From Larimichthys crocea (lineage: Eukaryota; Chordata; Actinopteri; Sciaenidae): a DNA stretch of 64,000 nt. Position numbers and translations under genes: made by a program. Positions 34,901 to 48,300 of this stretch are shown one piece after another; position 1 is the stretch's first letter; each line of letters opens with the position of its first letter. Below the pieces are notes generated by a model. It was given only the letters and a program-made list of their open reading frames with translations. It had not been told where the DNA came from and did no database searches. The stretch lies in contig NC_040027.1 in NCBI RefSeq assembly GCF_000972845.2, forward strand, positions 15,248,793 to 15,312,792, given 5' to 3'.

Positions 34901-37900
34901 CATCCTAGCGCTCATGCTTTTCTAGGATGAAGGCATGATAATGATGCACAGACAGCGCAACACAATAGCACATTCATATTTCATCACTTCTGTCGTGCAG
35001 AAGCTTATTCTTGTAGGCAGCTTTTAGGATTTAGGCAGTACAGAGACCTACCAAGTCAAAAAGTCAGAGCCACATGCAGAATAGACATACAGTACATGCT
35101 TCACATACTCGACCTGCACCTATAGCTGTCTCTTACACACGTATATGTACAAGTGCCACCTGACTCTCTGCGAACAATCAGCTCATTAACATCCAGCCAA
35201 CCGTGCTCAGAGCCTCATACAGTAACAGATAATTGCGTAGCGGGGTGGCAGGCGTGGAGAGAACACCACCTGAGACTCTTCCAGTAGGCATTGACTCTGT
35301 ATTGATGTTCATCAGCTGCAATCACATCATGGTGCTCCGTGTCTCATGGTGGTTCCTTTTACAAAAATGTGCTTGTCCGCCCTTATTCGAGAGCCTAATG
35401 AATTTTAGCAGAATACTGAGATGAAGATGGAGACCTGGATGAGGAATAAAACTGGATGGACACTTTAGGCAAACAGAGAGAGAGGGAAATGAGAAGGAAG
35501 TAAGAGGAGAGATTGGCTGCTGGTGGAGGAATTGATGCGAGCAGGCTTCAGGGGTAAAGACAAGGATCAGAAGCTCGTTGAATAGATTTTTCTTTTCCCT
35601 GCGTTGCTTGTCAGACACTTAGTGCTGGCTGGCAGCAGTTTTACTTCAGTGAGCACGTACATGTTGTGTATATGTGTGTGTCTGTCTGTGTATGTGTGTG
35701 TCTGTATATATTGTGTGAGATGGAGAGAGAGGCAGGCATTTTTGCAGAGTAGTGTCTAAACCTCTCTTTTGGCACTGCTGGGATTAGAGGTGTCTGTTTA
35801 ATTAATGCTCTCTTTCCCCCCCTTCTTTTTTTTCCCTCTCTCACACTCATCCTTTATCTCTTTTTCTCTTTGGCTTGCTTCCCCCTTGTTCTCCCTGCAC
35901 TCAAGTACTCAAATTACTCAGAGCTGTGCTTCAGACAGTGCCATTTTCAGGTCATTGCTTTCTCAGTTGTTCAGGTTTTTGAGGTAATACTGTCGACTGT
36001 GTGTTTGCTTGCGAGCGAGCGAGAAAAGAGCATCAAGGTAACCAGTTCTTTCCTCCAAATAGGAGCTCAAACGACGGCATTTTTCCTCCTCTCGGTTGGT
36101 CCATCGTCTCTGACACCCACTGTTGCGAATTTGTGGAAACATTTCTCAGATGGAAGTTGTTCAATCTTTTTTTTTTTACTCTCTCTCTTTTGTCATTCTT
36201 TATTTCCAGGCACTCCATCAGTTGTACTATGATCCCAATATAGAAAACAAGAATCTGGCCCAGAAATGGCTAATGCAGGCTCAGGTCTCGCCTCAGGCCT
36301 GGCAGTTCTGCTGGGCCCTACTGAGCCCAGATAAGGTACAGTGTACAAATACAAACCCTCACATGAACACACACACACACACACTCACAGAATAAAGCAT
36401 TTGCGTCATTTGCGTCCTCATCATCTCTCACAGGTACCAGAGATCCAGTATTTTGGTGCCAGTGCACTTCACACCAAGATCTCTCGCTACTGGTCCGACA
36501 TCCCCACAGACCAGTATGAGTCTCTGAAGACCCAGCTGTTCTCCCAGATTGCCTGCTTCTCCTCCGGCTCCAAGATGGTGCTCACCCGACTATGTGTGGC
36601 CTTGGCCTCTCTGGCGCTCAACACAATGCCCGAGGCCTGGCCTGGCGCGGTGGCAGAGATGGTGCGGGTGTTCCAGGAGGAGGGGGGAGGGGTGGATGGA
36701 CGGGCACGCTGCCTGGCATTGCTGGAGCTGCTCACCGTCCTGCCTGAGGAGTTCCAGACCAGTCGCCTGCCACAGTACCGAAAGGGACAGGTACGTCTTT
36801 TTCCTACCTGTATAGACGATGAATGTGTCCAAAGGTTTTCTTTCATTTTGATGTGTTCATCAGTCCGAATCAAACCTCATTACTGATTGAGAGCTTACTG
36901 AAATGTGTCTGTAGCACAGATGTTTTGTCAAATTGTGAATTAAAGTCACAATTTGACTGTATTTTAAGAGTAAGATATCAATAAAACAAAAAAAAAGTGT
37001 CTTATTGGCACTAGTATAGAACAGCAGAGGAACATACCACACAGAAGTCATACCGCTGTTTTCATCATCTCTATAGGTTCGGGGTGCCCTGGGCCGGGAG
37101 TGGGGGTCAGTATGTCCCTTACTGCAGCAACTGCTGCGAAGGACGGACAGCCCCGGGGCGGTGAAAGCTCGCGTACTGCGCTGCCTGTCATCCTGGGTGC
37201 TGCTGGATGTGCCCCTAAGTGAGAGCGAAGGCCTGGTGCACGACTGCTTCAGCGCACTGCCTGACCCAGAGCTCTTCGACACAGCGGTGGAGGCTATAGT
37301 CAACGCCATCTCGCAGCCCGACTCCCAAAGGTGTGTACAAATGTTGCATGCCAACCCCGGGAGAAGGCTGAAAAAATAACATACTGTGTGTTTTGATGGT
37401 TATGAGTGGAGAAATTACACTGGAGTGAAAATGGAGGGCGAAGAGAGGAGGAAAAAAAAGGAGGATGCATTAGCCAAGGGCAGGAAACAGAGAGGATGGG
37501 CACTGGAAGGGCATCGGGAAAGGAAAGGAGGGAAGGAAGGAAGGAGGGAGGGATTGATACAGGGCAAGTTGACAGCCAGGGGGAGGAGAGCGACATTTCT
37601 CGGTTGGCTGGGGTTGCTATGGTTACAGAGCTGGGTAGAGATGTCATCATGCCCTGGTTGATTCAGACATGGCAGGCACCCATTACCCCTCCCCTAGAGG
37701 GAGAGAGAGAGGGAGAGGGTGGGTGGGGTTGACGGGACGATGTAAAGAGAAGTAAGGGTACTGTGAGGAGGAGGTGGAGTGAAGAGGAAGGTGTGAAAGT
37801 GTGCAAGAATAAGAGACTTCATCCTCCATACCTCTGCAATGCTATTCACACAAGAGGGACTCGTATCTGTGAAGTTGTTGCTGACAAGTCAGTTTAAACA

Positions 37901-40900
37901 CACTCAATTTATGCTGAGCAGATGGCGGAGAGACGATTAAAGGTAGCATGAGTTACAGGTACAACAGCCTCAGCGAGCGTCGCCGGGCTCCTATAGAATC
38001 GAGTATGTTAGTGATCTGATTTTTTTTTCTCTGAATTTCAAATGTTCAAAACTAAATTTCACGTTTTAAAATTCCTACATTTTCCTCTCCTTCTTTCTCT
38101 TGTGTTGTGTCACACTGATCACGGCTCTGCATGTTTGCCGGTGTGTTTGTCAGGTCCTCCCAAAAGTCTTGACTCTCATTAGAGGCGTCTCTCGAGACAC
38201 ACTGGGCCTCAGTCTTTATCAGACTATGAGAACATTGTGTTGTCTACCTATATGGAAGTATCTGTGTGTATGAGAGAGGAGGAAAAGATATGAATCTATA
38301 AGTAAACCTGGTATGTTTTTCCCCTCCCATCCTCATAGCCCACCTTTTGTTCCACCTATAGATTCAGCTCTCTGTTTTTTCTATATATTTTATATTTTCT
38401 TCCTCTCTGCCTCAGTTTCTTTGTGCGCTTCCTTTCCCCTTTCCCTTCTCTCGCCATCAGTACCAAGCCCTCCTCCCTGTCTCTTGTTCTCTCTCCCTCT
38501 GTTTAAACACATTACAGTCAACTCATTTGGGGGGATGCTATTGGTCCAGCTGCATCCTGTTGCCAGGCAACCCATTTCCCCTGTCTCGGAGTGTTGCAGT
38601 AATTGCAGAGGGGATCAGGGGTGGGGGATGGTGGGGCGTGGTGTGGTGTGGTGTGGTGTGGTGGAGTGGAGTGGAAGGAGAGAATAAAGGAGGAGTCAGG
38701 AAGGAGGCAGAAAGTGTATACCAGCAGGGCAGGGAGCAGAAGAGGAGAGGCCAGGCAACCGTGAGTTAGAGAGGAAACTGCAGCAGACCGTCTCAGAGGA
38801 AACTATAGGATGTCATCTTTTATAAGACACAAATCCATTCTGCCTTTTTTTAATTGTATCACATACACACCAAGTCCCCTTTTGCTAAACGAAGAGTGCA
38901 TGACCTGCATTTGCAAAGCTGCTTGTTAAATATGAATGATCTTCTAAGTGCATGAACGCACACACACACACACACACAGTCACTCACTCATGAGTAAATT
39001 GCACGTCCCAGCGCTGCTCTCGCAGGGGTTACTTAGGCAGACAAACACAGACTATGTAGACCAACGCACACACACACACACACAGACAGGTACGAGCTTA
39101 TTAGAGGAAGGCTAGATTCATACACATCACATCTCAGCAGGGTGGAGCGGTTCCGGTTCTTTGGCTTTTAAGGGTGCCTGAATAACAAATGCTTTCCTGG
39201 GCCGGAGTAAGACATGTGTTTAACCTGCACAGCAGAGGATGAAGAGGATCAGTGTCATTTTTCTGGCCAGTACAGTTCTATAAGCGAGTATATTAATGCA
39301 GAAACAATTAGTCGATAGAAAAGGGGGGGGTTTCAGTGCCACTGTAAATTGGAAAGCTTTGAGGATCTGACTGTCGTTTGGACAAAAACTGTTTTTTGTA
39401 CATTTTATGGGTTAAACGATTCATTACTTGATACTGAAAGTTCGTTAGCTGAAAAAAACAGATGAATCGATGATTGAAAGAATAGTTAGTCGCAGACATA
39501 AGTTCCAGGTTTCAGGTTGATTTGTTTCTTTTCAAACGTTGCTGAAGACGCACAACCTTGATGTGTCATTGATGAATATTCATCGACCTGGACCTGCATT
39601 TGTATTGATGTTCTCAGGAAAGATGAAGCACCTCCTGCATACCACAAAACCCCCGCTGGGACTGACATACACGTAGTACTGTTTACGTTTATAGCATTCA
39701 TACACACACGTGCACAAAATCTCCTCCGTGACATTCAGGCGCACACACGCACGCCCTTCATCTCCAAATGTCACCCCCTTCACTTGCTGTCATTAAGGCT
39801 GACGGGAGGATGTCGTCTGATGTTTTCACATGACCACATCTGAGGCTGTTTTGCCAAGTGTATTTGTGTACGATGTGTCCATGCGAGTTTTTGTGCGTGT
39901 GTGTGTCAGCACATGTGTGTGTGTTTTTAGAGTGAGGGAATTTTAGATGACTGAGACAGCAGGAAGAAGACAGAATAATAACTGACAGCAGCGCAGCTTT
40001 GAGCAGCAGCTTTGAATAGATTTTCTAGTCCCTGGTAGATGTGTGGGTTTTTTAGGGTGGGTGTGCTGGATCAGAGGTTGGACTGACTAGAACTGAGATT
40101 TGATTTGAAACAAACACTTGTCTTGAGAAGGAGCAATAAATACATCAACTTAGCTGTGAGCGGTGTGAGTCAGTCTGGCTCTGCATGTCATTCTCATCTC
40201 ACTTGCACTGCACTTTAACTGAACCGTATTCCTAACTTTCAATTCTGGCATTTCTTTTTCTGTGTCCATGGGTTGTAGATACGTGAACACTTTGCTGAAA
40301 CTGGTTCCCCAAGTGCTGGCTCTCCAGGAACAGCTCAGAGAGGCTGTTCAGAATGGAGATATGGAGGCCTGCCATGGTATCTGCAGGATCGCCGTTACAC
40401 TGGGAGAAAACCACTCCAGGTGTGTGAGAGGATGTTTGTCAGATGGCCTGTATCAATGTAGAGATTTTATCATGTCACGTCCGGTCACTTTTATTCATAT
40501 AGCCCAGTATCAGATAACAAATTTGCCACAAGGGGCTTCTGTAGAGCATATAAACCCCTCTGTGATGAGATCCTCGATTTGGAAAAATTCAGTTTTGTAC
40601 CTTTTATCTTTGCCAAACTGATTTCCATACATGACTGAATAATGAATCATTTTTTGGATGGAATAAAAAAATTCTGTAATACAGTGACATTGAAAGCAAC
40701 ACATATAAAATGTGTTCAAGCCAATCCAACAACAAAAGATATATATCTTTTTTAGTTTTTAAGCAAATCTCAACAGTACTACTATATAAAAAGTTTCTTA
40801 CGGCTAAATTTCATCGAGCATGAATGCAACGTGTTTCGTGTGCGACAGCCACCGGAGCTAACCATGGCCGTTCTAGTCAATGTTAATAACACCCCGTGCA

Positions 40901-43900
40901 AACTTCCAATCTTAAAAACAGCCAAAAGGTTAATCATTTAACTATGTAGCATATTCACACATTTAGAAGCACATTAACAGGGGACGATGACCAAACCTGG
41001 CGGGCAAAAGGCTCCTGGTTGGGTTTGAAGTCACGTGTAGATCGGATCAAAACAGCTTTGTGGCCATGACGTGACAGAGATGTGCACTGCTTTGCACCGA
41101 AGTATTGCAATATTCTGTCCACTGTGCACTGTGCAGTCTCCACTTATATTATATCTGTTGCTAGTTTACCTGTGTGCCAAGTGCCATGGACAGATGCCCA
41201 ATTACACCTTTCTCTCTTCCTCTCTCTCTCTCTCTCCCCTTGACCCACCTCTCTGTCCAGGACTCTGTTGGAGCAGGTGGATCACTGGCAGAGCTTCCTG
41301 GCTTTAGTCAACATGATCATGTTTTGTACAGGCATCCCCGGCCACTACCCAGTCAACGAGACCACCAGCTCGCTCACACTCACCTTCTGGTATACGCTAC
41401 AGGTAACGGATGTAAAAATTTCCTCCCGTCCTGTACTCTCTGTAATATAATGTTAAAGTGATGCTGTGGTAGTTTGACTTTGTCTTTTCTAGCTCCACAA
41501 AATCAGACCAAAAAAAAAAGCTTTGCTCATTGTAGTCTGGAAATGGCACTTGCTTAAAACAGACATCTTTAAATAGACTGTTTAAAAACATGAACTCTCC
41601 CTGCACATGCCGATTGAATGATATCTGCTACTCCCTGCTCGTTGTCTGTAGCTTTCAAATCATAAAACATGACAGTTTGTCTGAAAACATTTGCATTTTG
41701 TCTTCCATTTTATCCAACAATAATTGATTTCTTGCCTTGTGCAAGCAGACAATGTGCAGTTTCATATTAGATAATTGATATATGGGTTGTTGTTTCTCAG
41801 TGATGAATGATAAATCCTGGAAAATGTGAAATTTACTTGAGTTTACTTTGTGAACTGTAACAGCTACCTATATTTAGAAAAGTGCATGAATAATTTTATG
41901 TTTTTTTTTCTCTTTCACTCCATCCTCAGGATGAAATAATGTCATTCGAGTCGGATAAGCAGGCAGTGTATCTGCAGGTCTACAGGCCAGTATATTTCCA
42001 GCTAGTGGATGTTCTGCTACATAAAGCCCAATTTCCCTCCGACCAGGAGTACGCGTCTTGGTCCTCGGATGAGAAAGAGCAATTCAGGATCTACAGGTGT
42101 GTGTGTGTGCGTGTGTGTGTTGTATGCCCAACCCTGTTTTTGTCTATTGTGCTAACCAATTTCTACTGCACACTGTTGTGTGCAAGTGTTTCAGTGACAG
42201 TCTAAGTGTTTTAGAAATTACCCGCTGACAGGGTGATTGGTCAGCATATGAGTGTGTTTTTCTCTAATAAACTCTCACCGGACTGACAGCTGAGAGGGCA
42301 AAACATGTCAGGCAAATGGATTAATGGATAAGGTTTCAAGATTGCGTGCCCCCTAAAAATGTCTGTTTGTGCATGTCTGTCCTTCAGGGTTGATATCTCA
42401 GACACACTCATGTACGTTTACGAGATGCTGGGAGCAGAGCTGCTGAGTAACCTGTATGATAAACTAGGGAGACTGTTGACTAATGCGGAGCAGCCCACAT
42501 CATGGCAGGTAGGTGATGCACACACAGACGGGTAAAGAGAAAATGTGAAGTATTGAGTATTCTTCTTTGAGTGTTGCACAGAACTGAAACTCTGTCACAC
42601 TAGATGTAATAAACCAGTTTTTTAGTTTTAGTAGTTTATTTGTGTTGGCTTGCATGAAGTCTCTCGCACTCTCAAATTAAAATAAACATAAAGAAACGGT
42701 AACATAAGTTAAAAACACTTATTTGCATGATTTAACATTGACATTTGACTCATTTTCATGTTGATTTTGGTTATTTTCACCTTCCACTGTGAAAATAATT
42801 GAGTTTTTTTTATTTATGCCATTTTATTATCAACTAATTTTTCCTCCTTCTCCAGCACACAGAAGCTTTACTGTACGGCTTCCAGTCCATAGCGGAGACG
42901 ATAGATGTGAATTACTCTGACGTCATCCCAGGCCTGATAGGACTCATCCCCAGAATCAGCATCAACAACGTCCAACTAGCAGACACAGTGATGTTCACTA
43001 TAGGTGAGACGTGAAGTGTCACATGGATTAAAATGATCTCAACCCAAACAAACAAATGTTTAGTTTGCTGCTGCCAGTCCAGTAACACTCATATTGTTTC
43101 CCGTGTCTAAACTGTAAATCTCCCACTAGGTGCTTTGGCTGAATGGTTGGCTGACCACCCGGTGATGCTCAGCAGTGTCTTGCCCTTGGTGCTTCAGGCT
43201 TTGGGGAACCCAGACCTTTCTGTTTCTTCTGTTTCTACGCTGAAGAAAATTTGTAGGGAGTGCAAATATGACCTGCCACCCTACGCAACCAACATAGTAG
43301 CTGTGTCTCAAGTACGTGTACACATCTTTTGCATCTTTTGTAACCCGCTATTGCTTTTTTCAATTGATCCAATAATCCATATAAAAAACGATGTCGCAGA
43401 GTTTTGTCTAGTCCTGCTTTCCAAAAATAGTATGCACTCTTTGAAATCACTTCACTTGTTATTGTGGATTTTGTTTCTGCTTTCAAAAGAATAAAACCCT
43501 CACCCTGACTCTCTCTTTTCTCTAAAGGAGGTGCTTATAAAGCAGATCCACAAGGTCAGTGTGTGCTCTCCTACATTCACTCTCTCTTCTTGTCTTGGCG
43601 CTCCGTTCAGAAGTGACATTTAAATAAAGAACAGTGTGAAAGAATTGCATAACGTTTGCAGCTTGTAGTCTAATGATGACATGTTATGTTTTGTGAGAAA
43701 ATCTCCGTGCGGTCTTTCAGACTCCAAACTGATTGGCAAACCTGCGATTATCTTTTTCTTGCAGACAAGTCAGTGTATGTGGCTGATGCAAGCGCTCGGC
43801 TTCCTGCTCTCCGCTCTCCCTGTGGAAGACATCTTAAGAAACCTTCACTCGCTCATCACCCCTTACATTCAGCAACTGGAGAAGCTAGCAGATGAGACGG

Positions 43901-45316
43901 TGCGTACATCGATCAACATGTGCCAGTATACACACACACACACACACACACGCACAAAGACAGACCAGGCACAGTTGGACACTGGCCAATAAGAACAGAC
44001 CTTGTGTCTGTGTGGTGTCACTGCAGTGGAACATTTCTCTGCGGGACCAGATTGGATTTGACCCTGCACCATGGGTTAGTGACTCACATGGAAGTAGCAA
44101 AAGACACACTTTCTCTCACTCACTCACGCACCCACACACCACAGCAAGAGAGAAGAAAAAAAAATAGTGCCTACAGAGAGACACTTCGAGTAGGTCATGC
44201 TTTTACATGTGTATGCGCACAGTCATGCAAAAGAAAATTCTTCACCCTGTTTAAATGTCAGGTCCAGCAGAGCCTGGAGTCAGACTCGCACATCCAGCCA
44301 TGCTGGTTGGTGTGAATGTGGAGGCAGTATTACTTAGAAATAATGTTTACTGTGTGTGGAACAAAGTCGAATTTCTCCTGATCCCTTGTTCTACAATCAG
44401 TGAAGACCTTGGGTGGGGTAAATAGACATGTCATCTTAGATGAAGCTTTTCATTTATCTCCGTTTGTCTGTCCCTGTCTCACTCTTCACACAACACACAC
44501 AGTCACACACTGTCTCATCCATCGTCGCCGACTTCCTCCCCTCTCTTATTGTTTTCTGTCTAGCTTTTTGATGTATCGGCATTACATCAGACTAGGAAAT
44601 CAGGTGGCGTGTCTGGAGCTGGACAAATAGTGGCACCTAGTGGGGAGACCTTTGGGTTACGTTACATCAGAGGTGAATGACCGTGATGACTGATGGGGCT
44701 GATTACAAACACTGATGAAATCACCCTAGTTTGGCATCATGTGCACATGCCGCTGTTGTTGTAGGATGACTGTCATAGGGGAAGAGTAGCGACATTGTGA
44801 GGGGAGAGACGGGAGGTGTGGTCATGAGACTCCTCGTCACGGTCTTTTGGCTCTGTTGCATCACCATGGAGACAGACGATGATTAAACACTGCCAGTGAA
44901 ATCCTAATTAATGATTTTACCTGGGAGAGGTGTCGTGCACCACGCTGATGTGTGATGTGTGAGAAAAGTGGTATTTGAAAGAGCCATTATCTTCTTTCTG
45001 TCACCGCATCGCTGAAATACCCGAGCCCATTTTGTTTATTAGGTACTGCTAATTATTAACTCTTGTTATTTGCTCTATTTATTTGAGAAATAATGATGAC
45101 AAATGCTGCTTACTTTGCCTCAGACCAACTGAAAAACTATGAATAAAAAGTATTCAATTTACAAAACTGTGATTTATTATACAATCATTTGCAAAATTGT
45201 TTATTATGTTTAGTAAAATTTTGGTAGCATATTCAGCTTTTAAGGTCTATTTGTCTTCATAAACATTTTAGTTATTTTGAACAGTGGATTTAAGTTTTTT
45301 AATAACAAGTGAAATA

Positions 45317-45361
<45 letters not shown>

Positions 45362-48300
45362 TCAGCCCAATCCCTCCAATAAATTAGCTATCATCCACAT
45401 CCTGGGGCTGCTGTCCAACCTCTTCACCACACTCGACATCAGCAAGCAGGACGATGAGTCAGCCGACGGCTCAGCACCACCCGTCAAAACAACCCCGCCT
45501 CCACCTGGACCAAACCCAGTCAGTCACCGCACACCGCCATCATTGTGATAAGTGGGGTTGGGTGTTTGGTCGAGTGCACTGACTATAAGAAACAGGCTGA
45601 ATCTATGGATGATAGATACCGACTGATTATAAACATACAGTATGCTCCATTTTAAAATGCAGTTTGGTAGTTGTGAACACACAGTGAATCCACCACTGTT
45701 AGAGGGGTGAGCTAACGGGTGATTATTGCCCTGTCACTCATCCATAGACATTAGTCATTCTGCTGACAGGCTTGCATTAGTGTGTAAACGCTGCTGCTTG
45801 TTTATAACTTCCTATTTATTCTTGTGTTCTTCAGGTGGTGGTGGTTTTGCAGCAAGTGTTTGCTCTCATACAGACTGTGCTCAGTAAGTGGCTCAACGAC
45901 TCGCAGGTTGTCGAGGTAAGTAACGTGCTGTCAGACCTCTGCTTTCTAAGAAATCAGCCCACATTATCAGATGTGATGACAGTGTCAGTACATATGATCT
46001 CATGTCGTCCCTCAGGCGGTGTGCGCCATCTTTGAGAAGTCTGTGAAGACTCTGCTCCACGACTTTGCTCCCATGGTGTCTCAGCTGAGCGAGATGCTTG
46101 GGCAGATGTACAGTACGATTCCCCAGGCGTCAGCCCTCGACCTCACACGACAGGTACACACACACATTAGTATACTTTGTGGTTATGCGCAGACAGAAAA
46201 GGCTGTGAATGAGCCAATCAGCTACACACCAATGAGCCCAAGTTAAATGAGGATACTCGTATCGACAGTGTCAGTTATGGTTAAACCATCAAGCGTCATT
46301 TGTTTGGCCTCATAAACTAAAGACATTTCTTCCAGGTATGTTTGACATATGCCATAATATGAATTGATACATTTAAACTTAAGATTTTATCACATTTTAC
46401 CAATCAAACTATAATAAATCTAACTGTACTTTATAATTATATATTATATAATTAGACTAGACTGGCTTGTGCGTCTCTTCTACGCTCTGGTTGATTTTTG
46501 ACAGCAGCTCGAGCTGCCCGGGAGTCAGTAATGAGAATCCGGTATATTTAAAAGAAATTCAAAATACCCTGTGCAGTCTTCTGATCCAAAATACAGACAA
46601 AAAGGGAAATTTAACTGCGTAGCCTACTTTCACACACATAAACCAAGGAAAGATGACTGAATCCGAGCAGGTTTAGTGAGCAAAACACTCGCTAGTTTTT
46701 ATGTAAACAAATTGATTTCTGTAATTTTACAAGAAATCCCGAAAACACAGTTGACTGAGGTTGAGTTAAGGCATGTAGATTGAGACCTGCTAAAGAAACC
46801 CAGTTTCTTACGTGTTCTTTACATGTTTACATTTACATACGTTACAATTGATAGCACTGGGTCTGCAGTCAGATGAAGTCAATCCAAAGTGGACTGAACT
46901 GGAAATCAAATCACAAAGTCTAAATCAGTCTGTTTTCACAGCTGAACAGTCGTTTATTTGTAAAATTCAGACACATTCTCCCACAAGCCGCTCTCACTAC
47001 AGAGCTTGTTTTCTCACTGCGCCGTCAGTCCAAATGCTACAACAACAAAAACAAAAAAAAGTAAACCCTGCAGGCTGGAGTGTTATATATTACTAATACA
47101 CTCACAGCCTCAGTTCAAAAATATGGTCGTGGGTCTGGGAGAAATTTGATAGTAAAATAATCTGTTTTTTGCAGTTCTCTGTTTTAACCTTTTTTCTTTC
47201 CTATAACCTTTTTTAATTTTCTTGCATGCAAATAAACACGGTGAGTGTCTGATGTGAAGTCCTGCTGTTTCAGATGGTGCATATCTTTGCCAGCGAGACA
47301 GACCACTTCCCACCCATCAAGGCTCTGTTTGAGCTGGTTACCTCGGTAACACTATCCATCTTCCAGCAAGGTAGGGGGTCCAGCAGGGGTCGGGACTGTG
47401 TATACTATCAAATGATCAAATGTGTGTGTTCAAATCACCAGTAGACCTTTTCTTTGAATGCTTCTGATCATGTTTGATTTTCACAGCTTTTCAAAATCAT
47501 TTCACGGTGTAGTGAAGTGAAAAGAGCGAAACTGTAAAAGACGTTTTGTAAAAAAATAAAAGAAAACAGGTCGTTAAATATGTTCATGTATATTCTGGTG
47601 ATATGCTCCCTTTCCAACTGCAATTGTGCGTGAAGACTGAAGTGCTGCAGGCTCAGCCTCTCGGCCACAAATAGAAAAATAACGACAGGTTAGAGGTCGT
47701 TTGACTCAGTCGACCTTTAAACGTTTGCTCTCAGTACTCATTAATTCAAGTGGAAGCACAGAGTGGTTTGACAGCTCGATGTTTTGAAGTAACAAAGTCT
47801 CAAATTATCGCTTTGTTATTGACTGTTTGTTGACTGAATCATTTTAAGACTATTTTAATGTTTTCTACGTTTATCAGTCTAGTATTTGCTTATTTCATCA
47901 TTTTCTAATCAATTTATTTGGATTTACTGTTTCAGTGTTTGGGCTGCATGAAAATTACTTTCATTTTGTAAACTGTTTAAAGTTGATCAGGCATTTCTTT
48001 ATGTGCATTATCCCCCAGGGCCAGACCTAGGGTCTGATTTTTACTCAACATAAGACATGAACTACACTTGGGTTAGGGTTGCTCTGTGTGTCGCTCCCCT
48101 TCCCTTTGTGTTGTCCCCCTTTTCCTCTCCTCCTTTCCTGCTTTGACTGGTGAAGTGATGGCTGCCTCTCCTCCTGCCTCTAAACTCTTTCTTTTTTTGA
48201 GCAGGTGCCTTTCAGTAGACAGTATCAGTACAGGATACAGTCACAGCACAGAGACCACTAGCTTATTCAGTCGGCTGACATGTAACATAGCAGGGCGGGG

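Larger units (their letters stand above)
30061..36209 (+). other. Intron 1 of ipo13 (6.1 kb)
   Basis: Very long first intron. Contains (TG)n at 30301-30326, a G-rich stretch at 30380-30660, (TAGA)n at 31438-31506, (AC)n at 31951-31990, (TG)n at 33982-34007 and 34556-34570, and otherwise AT-rich unique-looking sequence. No embedded exon with conserved protein similarity was recognised on either strand. Confidence 0.65.
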
